This document shows, piece by piece, positions 36,317 to 45,052 of a stretch of DNA of 64,000 bases; position 1 is the stretch's first letter; every line of letters begins with the position of its first letter. The stretch spans positions 21,902 through 85,901 of the forward strand of contig CAZGCA010000012.1 of assembly GCA_964524145.1 (NCBI GenBank). Direction: 5' to 3'. A program made the translations under genes and the position numbers. Origin of the DNA: CAZGCA01 sp964524145 (GTDB lineage: Bacteria > Hydrogenedentota > CAZGCA01). The notes under the pieces are model-generated. The model was not told where the DNA came from. It searched no databases and saw only the letters and a program-made list of their open reading frames with translations.

Positions 36317-37831
36317 TTGAGAATACTGTTCATCTACCCCAATCTTAACGCACAAATGGGATTCAACTACGGGATCGCGTTCCTCTCGGCGGTCCTGAAA
36401 CAGCGCGGACACGAAACAGCTCTCATCAACCTCAACGAGAAGCTTGGGTTCCCGCTCGATCCCGGCAGGATTCGGAACGAGATAGAGGCATTCCAGCCGG
36501 ATCTGATAGGGTTCTCGATCGTTACGAACCAGTACAACGTTGCGCGTGATGTTGCGCGCACGATTCGAGAACACGTCAGCGTGCCGCTGGTCGCGGGAGG
36601 CGTGCACGTTACAATGGACCCGCAGGCGGTTCTCGCGGACGGGCTCTTCGATTACGCCTGCGTGGGCGAGGGCGAAAGCGCGCTGGCCGACCTCGCGGAT
36701 GCGCTCGAGAAGGGCGAACCCACCGACGCAATACCCAACATCTGGAAGCGCTCCGACGGCGAGGTAGTCGCCAATGCCGTGAGACCGTTCGAGGATCTTG
36801 CCGACCTTCCAATAAAGGACTACGAGCTGTTCGATTTTCAGAAGCTGATAGACGCCAAGGACGGCTGGGTCGGCCTGATGACGTCGCGCGGGTGCATATT
36901 CCGGTGCTCGTACTGTTTCAACCACAGAATGGTTGAGACGTACAGTCGCGAGACGGGGCTGAGCACGAGCGAGCTTCGTTACACGCGTCACCACCCGGTC
37001 GACCACGTCATCTCCGAGATCGAGCACCTGCTGAAGAACTACTCCGGGATCGACGTATTCATATTTGACGACGACCTGTTCACGTTCGACAGGGAGTACG
37101 TCGAGGAGTTCTGCCGACGATACCGTGAGACGACCGACGTCAGGTTCGTCGTTAACGGTCACGTCAAGGTGTTCGACGCGGAGATCGCGCAACTGCTCAA
37201 GGACGCCGGGTGCTGGATGGTGAAGTTCGGGGTGGAGAGCGGCAGCGACCGTGTCCGGCGAGACGTGATGAATCGGCACATGACAAACGAAGAGATCGCC
37301 GGCGCGTTCGAGGTCGCTCGCGACGCGGGGCTCGAAACGTCGGCCTTCGTCATGTTTGGGCTGCCGCACGAGACGCGGGAGGACATTCTCGACACCATAA
37401 AGTTGCTGGCACGTATTGTGCCGGACCGTATTCGTTGGGCCATATTCTTCCCCTACCCACACACCAAAGCGTTCGAGATTGCCCGGGACGCAGGGATGAT
37501 CGATTTCGACAAAATGGAACGGCTCAGCAACTTCATGGACGCGTCGTGCCTGGACTTCGGCGACGAGCACAACCTGTTCATCGAGAAGCTGCAAAAGACG
37601 TTTCCGTGGTGGGTAAACGCTTACCTGGACTCGGAAGCTGCCGAGTTCTACGCCGGCCAGGTCGAGTTGGTGGAGGGGTTGTCGCCCGGCGAGTTTGTCC
37701 ACCTCGAGCCACACTTTCGCAACGCTGACTCGATGTTCTCGCAGCAGATGTCGGCCCTCGGTCGGCCTCACTATACCATCAAGTACAACGATTTCATGGC
37801 GGTGCTATGCCAAAAGACCTGCAATCATTAG
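36317..37831 (+). CDS. B12-binding-domain radical SAM protein (BchE-like)
   Basis: This is a 504-aa protein. Residues 1-150 are a cobalamin-binding-like Rossmann domain (ILFIYPNL, DLIGFSIVT, VAGGVHVTMDP). A radical SAM core follows, with the [4Fe-4S] motif SRGCIFRCSYC (C193, C197, C200) and a GVESGSD SAM-contact segment. The start is a TTG at 36317, just after the LptD stop; the frame runs further upstream but only within the LptD coding region. Such enzymes methylate or rearrange lipids, hopanoids or sugars. The substrate is not readable here, but the place between LptD and a heptosyltransferase points to an outer-membrane lipid. Confidence 0.88.
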   Translation: MRILFIYPNLNAQMGFNYGIAFLSAVLKQRGHETALINLNEKLGFPLDPGRIRNEIEAFQPDLIGFSIVTNQYNVARDVARTIREHVSVPLVAGGVHVTMDPQAVLADGLFDYACVGEGESALADLADALEKGEPTDAIPNIWKRSDGEVVANAVRPFEDLADLPIKDYELFDFQKLIDAKDGWVGLMTSRGCIFRCSYCFNHRMVETYSRETGLSTSELRYTRHHPVDHVISEIEHLLKNYSGIDVFIFDDDLFTFDREYVEEFCRRYRETTDVRFVVNGHVKVFDAEIAQLLKDAGCWMVKFGVESGSDRVRRDVMNRHMTNEEIAGAFEVARDAGLETSAFVMFGLPHETREDILDTIKLLARIVPDRIRWAIFFPYPHTKAFEIARDAGMIDFDKMERLSNFMDASCLDFGDEHNLFIEKLQKTFPWWVNAYLDSEAAEFYAGQVELVEGLSPGEFVHLEPHFRNADSMFSQQMSALGRPHYTIKYNDFMAVLCQKTCNH

Positions 37832-38850
37832 ACCACATACTGATATTCTGCCCGAACTGGATCGGCGACGTTATTATGGCGACGCCGACATTTCGGACGG
37901 TGCGAAGCGGCTGGACCGGCGCCCGGATCTCGATCGCGTTGCGCAGCGGCCTGAAGCCGCTTATCGAAGGTGCCGACTACTACGACGAGCTGATCGAGTT
38001 CGAACGCGACAAAGGAATGGCAGTGCTCGATGTCGCGCGCGCGTTACGCCGCCGCCGGCCCGACATATCGCTCCTGCTGACCCACTCGTTTCGGACGGCG
38101 CTGCTCGCGTTTCTGGCGGGCTCGAAACGGCGCATCGGCTACCGGGCCAACGGACGCCGTTTTCTGCTTACCGAGCCGTTGCCGTTCTCGCCCACTCCGG
38201 AGTACATGGGAGATCAGTACATGCGTCTCGCCGCGCGGCTCGGGTGCCAGGAAGAGACCGGCCCGCCCAGTTTGCCCGTTGACCGACATTCTGAAGAGCT
38301 CGCCGACGAGATGGTGCTGACCCGGAAATCGCGCCGGTCGGGCCCGATCGTCGGAATCGCTCCCGGCGCTGCGTTCGGCCCGTCGAAGATATGGCCGCTC
38401 GACCGCTATGCCGCCGTCGCAAACCGGTTGGTGCAAGAGGACGGAGCGAGCGTGGTCGTGCTGGCCGGCCCGTGGGAGCAATCGATTCGGGAAACCGTTG
38501 AGGCCGGCATAGAAGACAAGGGGGCCGTTGTCAAAGCCGGCGAAACAACGCTCGGTTTCGCTAAGAGCCTGATGAAACGGCTCGACCTGCTCATAGGGGC
38601 TGATTCCGGCGCGCGACACATGGCCATTGCGTTCGCCGTGCCAACAGTAATCATCATGGGACCTAACGACCCGAAACTCACTGAATCGCGGTTTGAAGAA
38701 GGAGTGGTGGTGAGGGCCGAGGTGGACTGTTCGCCCTGCCGCAAGAAGGTGTGTCCGACAGACCACCGCTGCATGACCGAGATCGGCGTTGAACGAGTGT
38801 ACGAGGAGGCGAGAAAGGTTCTCGGCCGCGTGAGCGGAGGAGGTGACTGA
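37807..38850 (+). CDS. Glycosyltransferase family 9 (ADP-heptose:LPS heptosyltransferase-like)
   Basis: This 347-aa GT-B enzyme matches WaaF/WaaC: FCPNWIGDVIMATPTFRTVR at the N-terminus, GIAPGAAFGPSKIWPLDRYA in the middle, then the DSGARHMAIAFAVPTVIIMG donor site and a C-terminal Cys cluster CSPCRKKVCP typical of heptosyltransferase II. It acts in the cytoplasm on lipid A-core. The start overlaps the radical SAM gene by 25 nt and has only a weak Shine-Dalgarno, so translation is probably coupled. Confidence 0.92.
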   Translation: MPKDLQSLDHILIFCPNWIGDVIMATPTFRTVRSGWTGARISIALRSGLKPLIEGADYYDELIEFERDKGMAVLDVARALRRRRPDISLLLTHSFRTALLAFLAGSKRRIGYRANGRRFLLTEPLPFSPTPEYMGDQYMRLAARLGCQEETGPPSLPVDRHSEELADEMVLTRKSRRSGPIVGIAPGAAFGPSKIWPLDRYAAVANRLVQEDGASVVVLAGPWEQSIRETVEAGIEDKGAVVKAGETTLGFAKSLMKRLDLLIGADSGARHMAIAFAVPTVIIMGPNDPKLTESRFEEGVVVRAEVDCSPCRKKVCPTDHRCMTEIGVERVYEEARKVLGRVSGGGD

Positions 38851-39593
38851 TGAAGAAGGTGCAGTACGAGACCATGCTGCCGCATGAGATAGTCGCAGCT
38901 CGAAATGAGTTTCCCGTCGCCTACCTGCCGGTGGGCGGCGTCGAGTGGCACGGCAGGCATCTCGCTGTCGGCAACGACACGATCAAGGCGCACGCACTCT
39001 GTGTTCGTGCCGCCAAGAAGGGTGGCGGACTGGTCTTCCCGCCCCTCTACTATGGCGAGAACCGGGAGATCGAGATCATGGAGAGCGGCCACGATCCCGA
39101 CGGCCGGATCGCGGAAGCGATGGAACTGGATCCCGAGAACTTCCGGCCTGGATACATGGGCCGGTCGAATGACGAGATGAACGCGTTCTACCAGCAGTTG
39201 CTCGTGCACATATACACCCAGATCGAAAGCCTCGGGTTCAAGGGCATCTTCGTGTTGACCGGCCACTATCCGCTCATACAGCATGCGAACGACGCCGCCG
39301 AGAAGTACATGAAAACGGGCAAGACGAAGGTCTTCTGCGCCATCGGGTTCGACCTCGCTATGGATCTCGGATACAAGGGCGATCACGCTGCAAAATGGGA
39401 GACGTCGCTGCTCATGGCTCTCCGGCCTGATCTGGTCGATATGAGCCGGTTGCCAACGGACCTCGATCAACCGCTTATAGGTGTCGGCGGGATCGACCCG
39501 AGGAAAGAAGCGTCAGCGGAGTTTGGCCGGGAAGCTGTCGAGGCCGTCGTGGAACGCATGGTCGACAGGGCGCGCGAACTCGTTGCGCAATGA
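38850..39593 (+). CDS. Creatininase-family amidohydrolase
   Basis: This 247-aa protein has the creatininase metal-binding pattern VEWHGRHLAVGNDT (Glu32, His34, Asp43) and a later TGHYP in place of the usual NGHGGN. The replacement removes conserved Asn and Gly residues, so the activity may differ from creatinine, FAPy or mycofactocin-type hydrolysis. It starts with the A of the preceding stop (TGATG), with GGAGG 6 nt upstream, and closes the envelope run. Its substrate is unknown. Confidence 0.85.
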   Translation: MKKVQYETMLPHEIVAARNEFPVAYLPVGGVEWHGRHLAVGNDTIKAHALCVRAAKKGGGLVFPPLYYGENREIEIMESGHDPDGRIAEAMELDPENFRPGYMGRSNDEMNAFYQQLLVHIYTQIESLGFKGIFVLTGHYPLIQHANDAAEKYMKTGKTKVFCAIGFDLAMDLGYKGDHAAKWETSLLMALRPDLVDMSRLPTDLDQPLIGVGGIDPRKEASAEFGREAVEAVVERMVDRARELVAQ

Positions 39594-39618
39594 TCGGCTG
39601 CGCTCTTAGAGGTGCAAC

Positions 39619-39996
39619 TCAATCGTTGGTGGCAGGAGTATCGGGCGGTTCGTTTTGCGCAGCCGCTTCTGCTTCCTCGCACAGACGGTGCATCAGCTTA
39701 TCGTCAATAAACGTCTGACGGAATAGCTGGCGACGCTTCACGACGTATTTCAGGCGTATTGTCAGTAGATCTATCGCAACAAGCAGCAGCACCCAAACCA
39801 GGAGAAGAAAGATCGCGCCCCAGTAGATCAGAAACATGATGGGGTGGTTTCGCAAACCGGAGGAGTTCGCGCCCAGTACGGACATCACCACCAGCACGAC
39901 GAGCACCCCGCCACACAGCTTGCGGCGACCCGACTGGGTGGTGATGAGAGCGAAGGCGGTCTGCTCGACCTCGTTGTCTACTTGTCGCGAACCCAC
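39619..39996 (-). CDS. Small membrane protein with two transmembrane helices
   Basis: This 125-aa protein was not recognised. Hydrophobic segments at about 29-43 and 53-76 suggest two membrane passes, with a charged C-terminal cytoplasmic tail rich in Glu and Ala. The start is a GTG at 39996 that overlaps the end of the glycine-zipper lipoprotein gene by 19 nt, with GGAG about 5 nt upstream. The overlap makes a two-gene unit with that lipoprotein. Confidence 0.65.
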   Translation of the reverse strand: MGSRQVDNEVEQTAFALITTQSGRRKLCGGVLVVLVVMSVLGANSSGLRNHPIMFLIYWGAIFLLLVWVLLLVAIDLLTIRLKYVVKRRQLFRQTFIDDKLMHRLCEEAEAAAQNEPPDTPATND

Positions 39997-40346
39997 ACCT
40001 GCTCCTCGACTATGTTGCCGTTGGCGTCGGTCGTCTTACGGACCTCCCAATGCCCGCCTGGCGACGGAGCCGGCGTTGAGGCTTGCGGCTGTTGCGGATA
40101 CTGACCTTGCCTTTGTCGCGACTTGTCTGCTGCGTCGCCCACCAGCGCGCCCCCAAGCGCGCCCGCGCCCCCGCCGATGAGGGCCCCCTCGGTTGTGTGG
40201 CCCGATTGGTGGCCTATAATCGCGCCCACACCCGCGCCCAGCGCGCCGCCTGCGACGGCACCTTTCTGGGTTGTCGTGCACGAGAGAGCGGTCACACACA
40301 AGACAAACGCGCAGCCGACGGTCAGAGCTATACTCCCTTTCATCAT
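39978..40346 (-). CDS. Glycine-zipper outer-membrane lipoprotein
   Basis: This 122-aa protein has a lipoprotein signal (VTALSC, lipobox Cys near 23) followed by a glycine-zipper 2TM-type region (GAVAGGALGAGVGAIIGH and GALIGGGAGALGGALVG). A Gln/Pro linker and a short HWEVRKT...EEQVWVRDK tail follow. Such proteins (OmpA-like/SlyB-type) insert glycine-rich helices in the outer membrane. GGAGGG precedes tandem ATGs at 40346 and 40343. A sigma-70 promoter lies at 40388-40417. Confidence 0.85.
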   Translation of the reverse strand: MMKGSIALTVGCAFVLCVTALSCTTTQKGAVAGGALGAGVGAIIGHQSGHTTEGALIGGGAGALGGALVGDAADKSRQRQGQYPQQPQASTPAPSPGGHWEVRKTTDANGNIVEEQVWVRDK

Positions 40347-40387
40347 GAGCCCTCCTTATCGTCCAATTGTCGCTAGTTCCCGATATA

Positions 40388-40417
40388 ATTCTACCATCGG
40401 GCGTCGATCAAAGTCAA
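40388..40417 (-). promoter_or_regulatory. Sigma-70-type promoter for the glycine-zipper lipoprotein
   Basis: On the minus strand TTGACT and TAGAAT are 18 bp apart, about 40 nt upstream of the ATG. The -10 hexamer is identical to the one proposed for galT. Confidence 0.6.
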
Positions 40418-40540
40418 ACAGAACCGGGTTGACGCGGCATCCTGCACGCAGGTACACTCTAACGCCAAGAGCGGTTAGCATGAGGGGCGTGCGTTCTGAG
40501 GTGTACTGCGACTCGGTGATACCGGAAGAGAGGAGATGGC

Positions 40541-42424
40541 ATGTATTGCGTGACGGTTGTAGCAATCGTTGTGTGTTGCGTGGTTGTGGTAGGTTCGGCT
40601 CACGCTGCGCCAGTCGACGCCGGCGATGACGTGACCGGCGGCCAATCGCTGTGGGAGTACTGCCGCTCGAACAAGAACGTGCTTGAGTTCAGCACACTTG
40701 TGATGGCGAGCCAGGTTGACCGATACTTTGGTCCCGAGAGCGACCTCGATCACGCTGCACAATCTCTGCGCGCGCTCGGCGTCACCCGTGTCTTTCTCGA
40801 AACAATACGGAGCGGGCATCGTGCCGCGAGAGAGAACCTTGAACGCGGACGGGATTTTCTGAAAGCTCAAGGATTCGAAGTCGGTGCCGCGATAACAACC
40901 ACCTGGGGCGAAGGGTTCGGGGAACACGCGTCCGATTCGCGGACGTGGATATGCTACTCGAAAGAGAAATCGCAACGTGACCTTGCCGAGATAACCGCTT
41001 TCTCGGCGTCGCTCTTCGACGAGGTGATGTTCGACGATTTTCTCGCCACATCGTGCACTTGCGACGTCTGCCGGGACCTCAAGGGGGACCGGACGTGGTG
41101 GCAGTACCGTACCGAACTGATGAGGGACGTCTCGAAGAACTTCATCATTCCATCCGCCAAGAAAGCCAACCCGAATGTGGACCTTATCATCAAGTACCCG
41201 CAATGGTACGACAAGTTTCACGAGTTTGGGTACAACGTCACCGACGAAACGGCGCTCTTCGACCACATATGGATCGGAACCGAGACGCGCACGCCGACTA
41301 CACGACGGTTCGGGTTCGTCGAACCGTACGAATCGATCGTCGTGTACCGATGGTTGAGCGACGTCGGCGGCACCAAGACTCGCGGCGCGTGGTTCGACAC
41401 GGGCGACTGCGACCCCGGCCATTACGTCATCCAGGCGTACCAGAGCGTCCTGGCGGGGGCGCGCGAGGTTCTGTTCTTCAATTTCGGGAGCGCTATTGTC
41501 GAGCCCGGCGCGGAGAAGTTCCGTACACCTCTCGGAGCCGCGATACCGCGCCTGTTCGAGCTCGCCTCCGCGATGAAAGGGCTCCCGCCGCAGGGCATCT
41601 ACGCCTACAAACCGCCTCATTCGTCCGGCGGGAACGAGGAGTACATCTACGACTTTATCGGCATGCTCGGACTCCCGCTGCTGCCTGTCGCACATTTCCC
41701 CGAGGACGGCCCTGTCCTCCTCACCACACAGGCTGCAACCGACCCCGAGATCGCGATCAAGGTCGCCAGGCTGCTCGACGGCGGCGGTACGGCCGTTGCC
41801 ACGCCCGCGTTCCTCCTCGCTGTCCGAGAATCGGCCCCCGAGCTCGTCGCGCGGTTCGGTACGGGACCTTCCGAACGCGCAACGAAACCTCTTGTCGCAA
41901 ACAAGTTCGAGTTTCAGGGCGAAACCGCGAGCTGTGACCGGAAGATCGAGATTGGCGCGGCTTGGAAGGAAGACAAGGCCGATCTGCTGATACGTGCCGG
42001 GCTCGACGACAACCGTCGCGTTCCGTTCCTTACCAGAATGGTCGGCCCGAACGGCGAACAGGCTTTCGTTCTCAACGTGCGCACACGTCAGTTCCGCAAC
42101 GATCTGCTTGTCGACACGCCAATCGAGTTTGTTTACATGCCCGAACCCGTCGTCAACGAGCTGCGACGCCCATTCTGGGAACCGCTCGGCCTTAAGGTCG
42201 AATCGCCGTCGCGCGTCGGTCTGTACCCGTTCGGTCGCCGGCTGCTCGTCATCGGCAACTACAACCTCTCTCCGGTCTCGGTGACGCTATCATTCCTCGA
42301 CGGGACGCCCGGGAAAGTTCGTTCGCTCTGGGGCGGAGAGGCCCTTCCTGTCGAGAAGGACAACACTCTTACAATCGAGGTCCCGCCGATGGACTACCGA
42401 GGGGTGGCATATTCGACCGATTGA
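40541..42424 (+). CDS. Secreted protein with glycosidase-like TIM barrel, unknown substrate
   Basis: This 627-aa protein has a signal peptide (1-22, ending GSAHA) and GAGGAG 5 nt before the ATG. Residues of about 45-370 look like a (beta/alpha)8 barrel: RVFLETIRSG, the segment DEVMFDDFLATSCTCDVC with two clustered acids and a C-x-C-x2-C, NVDLIIKYPQWYDKF, HIWIGTETRT and REVLFFNFGSA at strand ends. A beta-rich C-terminus follows, as in GH42-like or other GHL enzymes. I cannot place it in a named GH family. The Cys cluster inside the barrel is unusual. It has its own unit, with the lipoprotein gene divergent. Confidence 0.7.
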   Translation: MYCVTVVAIVVCCVVVVGSAHAAPVDAGDDVTGGQSLWEYCRSNKNVLEFSTLVMASQVDRYFGPESDLDHAAQSLRALGVTRVFLETIRSGHRAARENLERGRDFLKAQGFEVGAAITTTWGEGFGEHASDSRTWICYSKEKSQRDLAEITAFSASLFDEVMFDDFLATSCTCDVCRDLKGDRTWWQYRTELMRDVSKNFIIPSAKKANPNVDLIIKYPQWYDKFHEFGYNVTDETALFDHIWIGTETRTPTTRRFGFVEPYESIVVYRWLSDVGGTKTRGAWFDTGDCDPGHYVIQAYQSVLAGAREVLFFNFGSAIVEPGAEKFRTPLGAAIPRLFELASAMKGLPPQGIYAYKPPHSSGGNEEYIYDFIGMLGLPLLPVAHFPEDGPVLLTTQAATDPEIAIKVARLLDGGGTAVATPAFLLAVRESAPELVARFGTGPSERATKPLVANKFEFQGETASCDRKIEIGAAWKEDKADLLIRAGLDDNRRVPFLTRMVGPNGEQAFVLNVRTRQFRNDLLVDTPIEFVYMPEPVVNELRRPFWEPLGLKVESPSRVGLYPFGRRLLVIGNYNLSPVSVTLSFLDGTPGKVRSLWGGEALPVEKDNTLTIEVPPMDYRGVAYSTD

Positions 42425-42467
42425 ATGTATAGTGTGAGAGAAACAACGTTTCAGGCGGAGACATCCC

Positions 42468-42875
42468 GTGAATTGTCCTGTATGTAAGGAACCGATGATA
42501 GTGCTCGAGTACGACCGCGTCGAGGTCGACTACTGCACCTCCTGCGAAGGGATCTGGCTCGACGCGGGCGAGATAGAGTTGCTGTTCGGCGACGCGGACG
42601 CGTGCAAGCAACTTCTCTCGGGCGGCGACACTTCCCATGCGCGCCGCGAAAAACGCAGACGCTGCCCCATCTGCCGCAAACGGATGGCCAAGGACGTCAC
42701 ACGCGGCGAGAATCCCGTCACCTACGACCGATGTCCACGCGGCGACGGTCTCTGGTTCGATAAAGGCGAACTCGCGGAAATTCTGAAACACGGACACGCC
42801 CTTGACGGAGGCGACCGGATCTCCGCGTTCTTGCGCGAAGTGTTTCCGGAAGGAGATGAACACAGCGCCGATTGA
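42468..42875 (+). CDS. Double TFIIB-type zinc-ribbon protein
   Basis: This 135-aa protein contains two zf-TFIIB domains: CPVCKEPM...YCTSCEGIWLDAGEIE and CPICRKRM...DRCPRGDGLWFDKGEL. The second has lost one zinc Cys (RCPRGDG in place of C-x2-C). The start is GTG at 42468 with GGAG 7 nt upstream. It sits just before a lemA gene and an M48 protease that itself ends in zinc ribbons, so the three probably work together in membrane-protein quality control; that is inference from context. Confidence 0.85.
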   Translation: MNCPVCKEPMIVLEYDRVEVDYCTSCEGIWLDAGEIELLFGDADACKQLLSGGDTSHARREKRRRCPICRKRMAKDVTRGENPVTYDRCPRGDGLWFDKGELAEILKHGHALDGGDRISAFLREVFPEGDEHSAD

Positions 42876-42905
42876 GGCATCGGCCGGAACCGAAAGGAGG
42901 TCAAG

Positions 42906-43463
42906 ATGATCGTCGTGTTGCTTGTGCTTGTTGGAATAGTGGTCGTGGTCCTGCTTGCCGTGGTCGCGATCTACAACGGGCTGATACGGCTGCGCAACCA
43001 GGTGAAGAACGCATGGGCGCAGATCGATGTCCAGCTCAAACGAAGGCACGACCTGATCCCCAACCTTATGGAGACGGTCAAGGGATACATGGTGCACGAA
43101 CGCGAGACCCTCGAAAACGTCACCAAGGCGCGCACCATGGCGACGCAAGCCTCCGGTGCCGCCCAGGCGGGACAGGCCGAGGGGATGCTCTCCCAGGCGC
43201 TCGGACGGCTGTTCGCGGTTGCCGAGAACTATCCCGACCTCAAGGCCAACCAGAACTTCCTCGCGCTGCAGGAAGAGCTTACGTCGACCGAGAACAAGAT
43301 CGGGTTCGCGCGCCAGTTCTACAACGATCAGGTTATGAGACTCAACAACAAGATACAGATGTTCCCCAGCAACATCGTTGCGGGAGCGTTCAACTTCAAA
43401 CAGGAGGAGTTCTTCGAGATCGAGGATCAGGCCGAACGTGCCGCGCCACAGGTCAGCTTCTAA
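42906..43463 (+). CDS. lemA: LemA family membrane protein
   Basis: This 185-aa protein has an N-terminal transmembrane helix (1-23) and a helical bundle with the LemA hallmarks AWAQIDVQLKRRHDLIPNL and ENKIGFARQFYNDQVM. GGAGG lies 5 nt before the ATG. LemA genes are commonly paired with M48/HtpX proteases or TPM-domain proteins, as here. The molecular function is not established. Confidence 0.94.
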   Translation: MIVVLLVLVGIVVVVLLAVVAIYNGLIRLRNQVKNAWAQIDVQLKRRHDLIPNLMETVKGYMVHERETLENVTKARTMATQASGAAQAGQAEGMLSQALGRLFAVAENYPDLKANQNFLALQEELTSTENKIGFARQFYNDQVMRLNNKIQMFPSNIVAGAFNFKQEEFFEIEDQAERAAPQVSF

Positions 43464-43500
43464 CCCGCACGTGCCGGACTGACTTCTATCAGTATGGACC

Positions 43501-44958
43501 ATGTGGGAACAGATTCAATCTAACAAACGCAGGTCCGCCGTTTTGGTGGCGGCGATGCTCCTGCTGCTTGCGGCGCTGGGGTTCGTGATCGGCGAGGCTG
43601 CGGCACGCGGCGCGGGCGTGCTGGGGCTGGGCGTCGCGATCATCGTCTGGATTGTCATGAGCCTGGTCGCCTACTACCAGGGGGACCAGATCTTTCTCGC
43701 CATACACGGCGCGCGCCGTATCACTCACGACGACCATCCCCAACTCTTCAATATCGTCGAGGAGATGCAGATCGCTGCCGGGCTGCCCAAAACCCCCGAC
43801 GTGTACATTATGAACGACATGGCGCTCAACGCGTTCGCCACCGGACGCGACCCCAACAAGGCCGCGGTGGCCGTTACGGCCGGGCTGTTGCAGCGTCTGA
43901 ACCGCGACCAGCTCCAGGGGGTTATCGCTCACGAGTTCTCCCATATCGTCAACCGGGACGTGCTCTACATGTCGATGGTCGGGATCATGGTTGGCGCGAT
44001 CGTGATGATATCGGAGATCTTTCTGCGCGGTCTGTGGTACTCCGGCGGGGCGCGATCCCGGCGCTACAGTTCCTCGTCCAAAGGAGGTGGGCAGGTCCAG
44101 GCGATCATGATGGTGGTGGCAATAGTGCTCGCGATCCTGGCGCCGCTGTTGGCGTACCTGATCTACTTCGCTGTGTCACGACGGCGCGAGTACCTCGCCG
44201 ATTCGAACGCTGCCCTTCTCACACGCTACCCCGAGGGTCTGGCTTCCGCGCTCGAGGTCCTGGCAGGCGACACGCACGTGCTGGTCGGCGCCAACAAGGC
44301 CACGGCACCGATGTACATCATCAACCCGCTTCACAAACCGGGCCAGATGGCCTTGAACCTTACAGGCACCCACCCTCCTATCGAGGAGCGCATACGCATA
44401 CTGCGGGGAATAGGAGGCAACGTCTCTTACGCCCAATACCAGAACTCGTGGCGACAGGTCAGCGGCAAATCCGCCGGGATGTTGCCCGCCTCGGCGCTCC
44501 GGGCCGCAACGACCGCACAAATCCGCGAACCGCATCCTCAGGCGTTGGCCGCGCAGGACGCGCGGCAACAGTTCCGCGACGCAGGCGACCTGATGCGCAA
44601 AGTCAACCAGTTCGTGTTTCTCCCCTGCGCGTGCGGGCTGCGCATCAAGCTGCCGCCCGACTTCAAGAAAGACAGGGTCGAATGCCCCAGGTGTCACCGG
44701 GAGCTGTCGGTTCCCGTGGCCGAGGCCGCCGCTGCCAGCCAGGTCGCCGCCGAGCTGCCGCCCGGACTGGTGCCGGACCTGCCGACCGCACAACCTGTCT
44801 CCAAGGAGCCGCCGCTCCAAATCACTCACACCGGGGGATGGATGACACTCAGATGCTCATGCGGCAGGACCATCAATCTCGCTCCATCATGCGAGGCGCA
44901 CCAGATCGACTGCCGAAACTGCGGCAGGACCATCAACATCAATTACGCCAACGCGTGA
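43501..44958 (+). CDS. M48 (HtpX-like) membrane metalloprotease with C-terminal zinc ribbons
   Basis: This 485-aa protein has transmembrane helices near 13-33, 38-58, 160-177 and 202-225, and the zinc protease motif AHEFSHIV (144-148) with the distal ligand in REYLADSNA. The family ends near residue 330; this protein adds about 155 residues with two zinc-ribbon-like units, CACGLRI...CPRCHREL and CSCGRTI...CRNCGRTI. These could sense substrate or metal. The start ATG at 43501 has only a weak upstream signal. A second, standard-length HtpX is at 51467-52309. Confidence 0.9.
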   Translation: MWEQIQSNKRRSAVLVAAMLLLLAALGFVIGEAAARGAGVLGLGVAIIVWIVMSLVAYYQGDQIFLAIHGARRITHDDHPQLFNIVEEMQIAAGLPKTPDVYIMNDMALNAFATGRDPNKAAVAVTAGLLQRLNRDQLQGVIAHEFSHIVNRDVLYMSMVGIMVGAIVMISEIFLRGLWYSGGARSRRYSSSSKGGGQVQAIMMVVAIVLAILAPLLAYLIYFAVSRRREYLADSNAALLTRYPEGLASALEVLAGDTHVLVGANKATAPMYIINPLHKPGQMALNLTGTHPPIEERIRILRGIGGNVSYAQYQNSWRQVSGKSAGMLPASALRAATTAQIREPHPQALAAQDARQQFRDAGDLMRKVNQFVFLPCACGLRIKLPPDFKKDRVECPRCHRELSVPVAEAAAASQVAAELPPGLVPDLPTAQPVSKEPPLQITHTGGWMTLRCSCGRTINLAPSCEAHQIDCRNCGRTININYANA

Positions 44959-45052
44959 CCGCAGGCTGTGTGGAACGCCAAGAATGTAGCGCAGTCGCGG
45001 CGGGCAGCCGACATGTGATCGACCGGCCTCGCCGAGTGTCTCTGCAACAGTC

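Noticed and set aside
36296..37771. Long open frame on the minus strand across the radical SAM gene
   Set aside because: It lies wholly antisense to a recognised radical SAM gene. It has no family motifs, and its Arg/Val/Leu-rich product is what codon bias on the other strand gives.
42369..43502. Antisense frame over the zinc-ribbon and lemA genes
   Set aside because: Both genes on the plus strand are clearly supported by motifs and ribosome sites; the antisense product has none.
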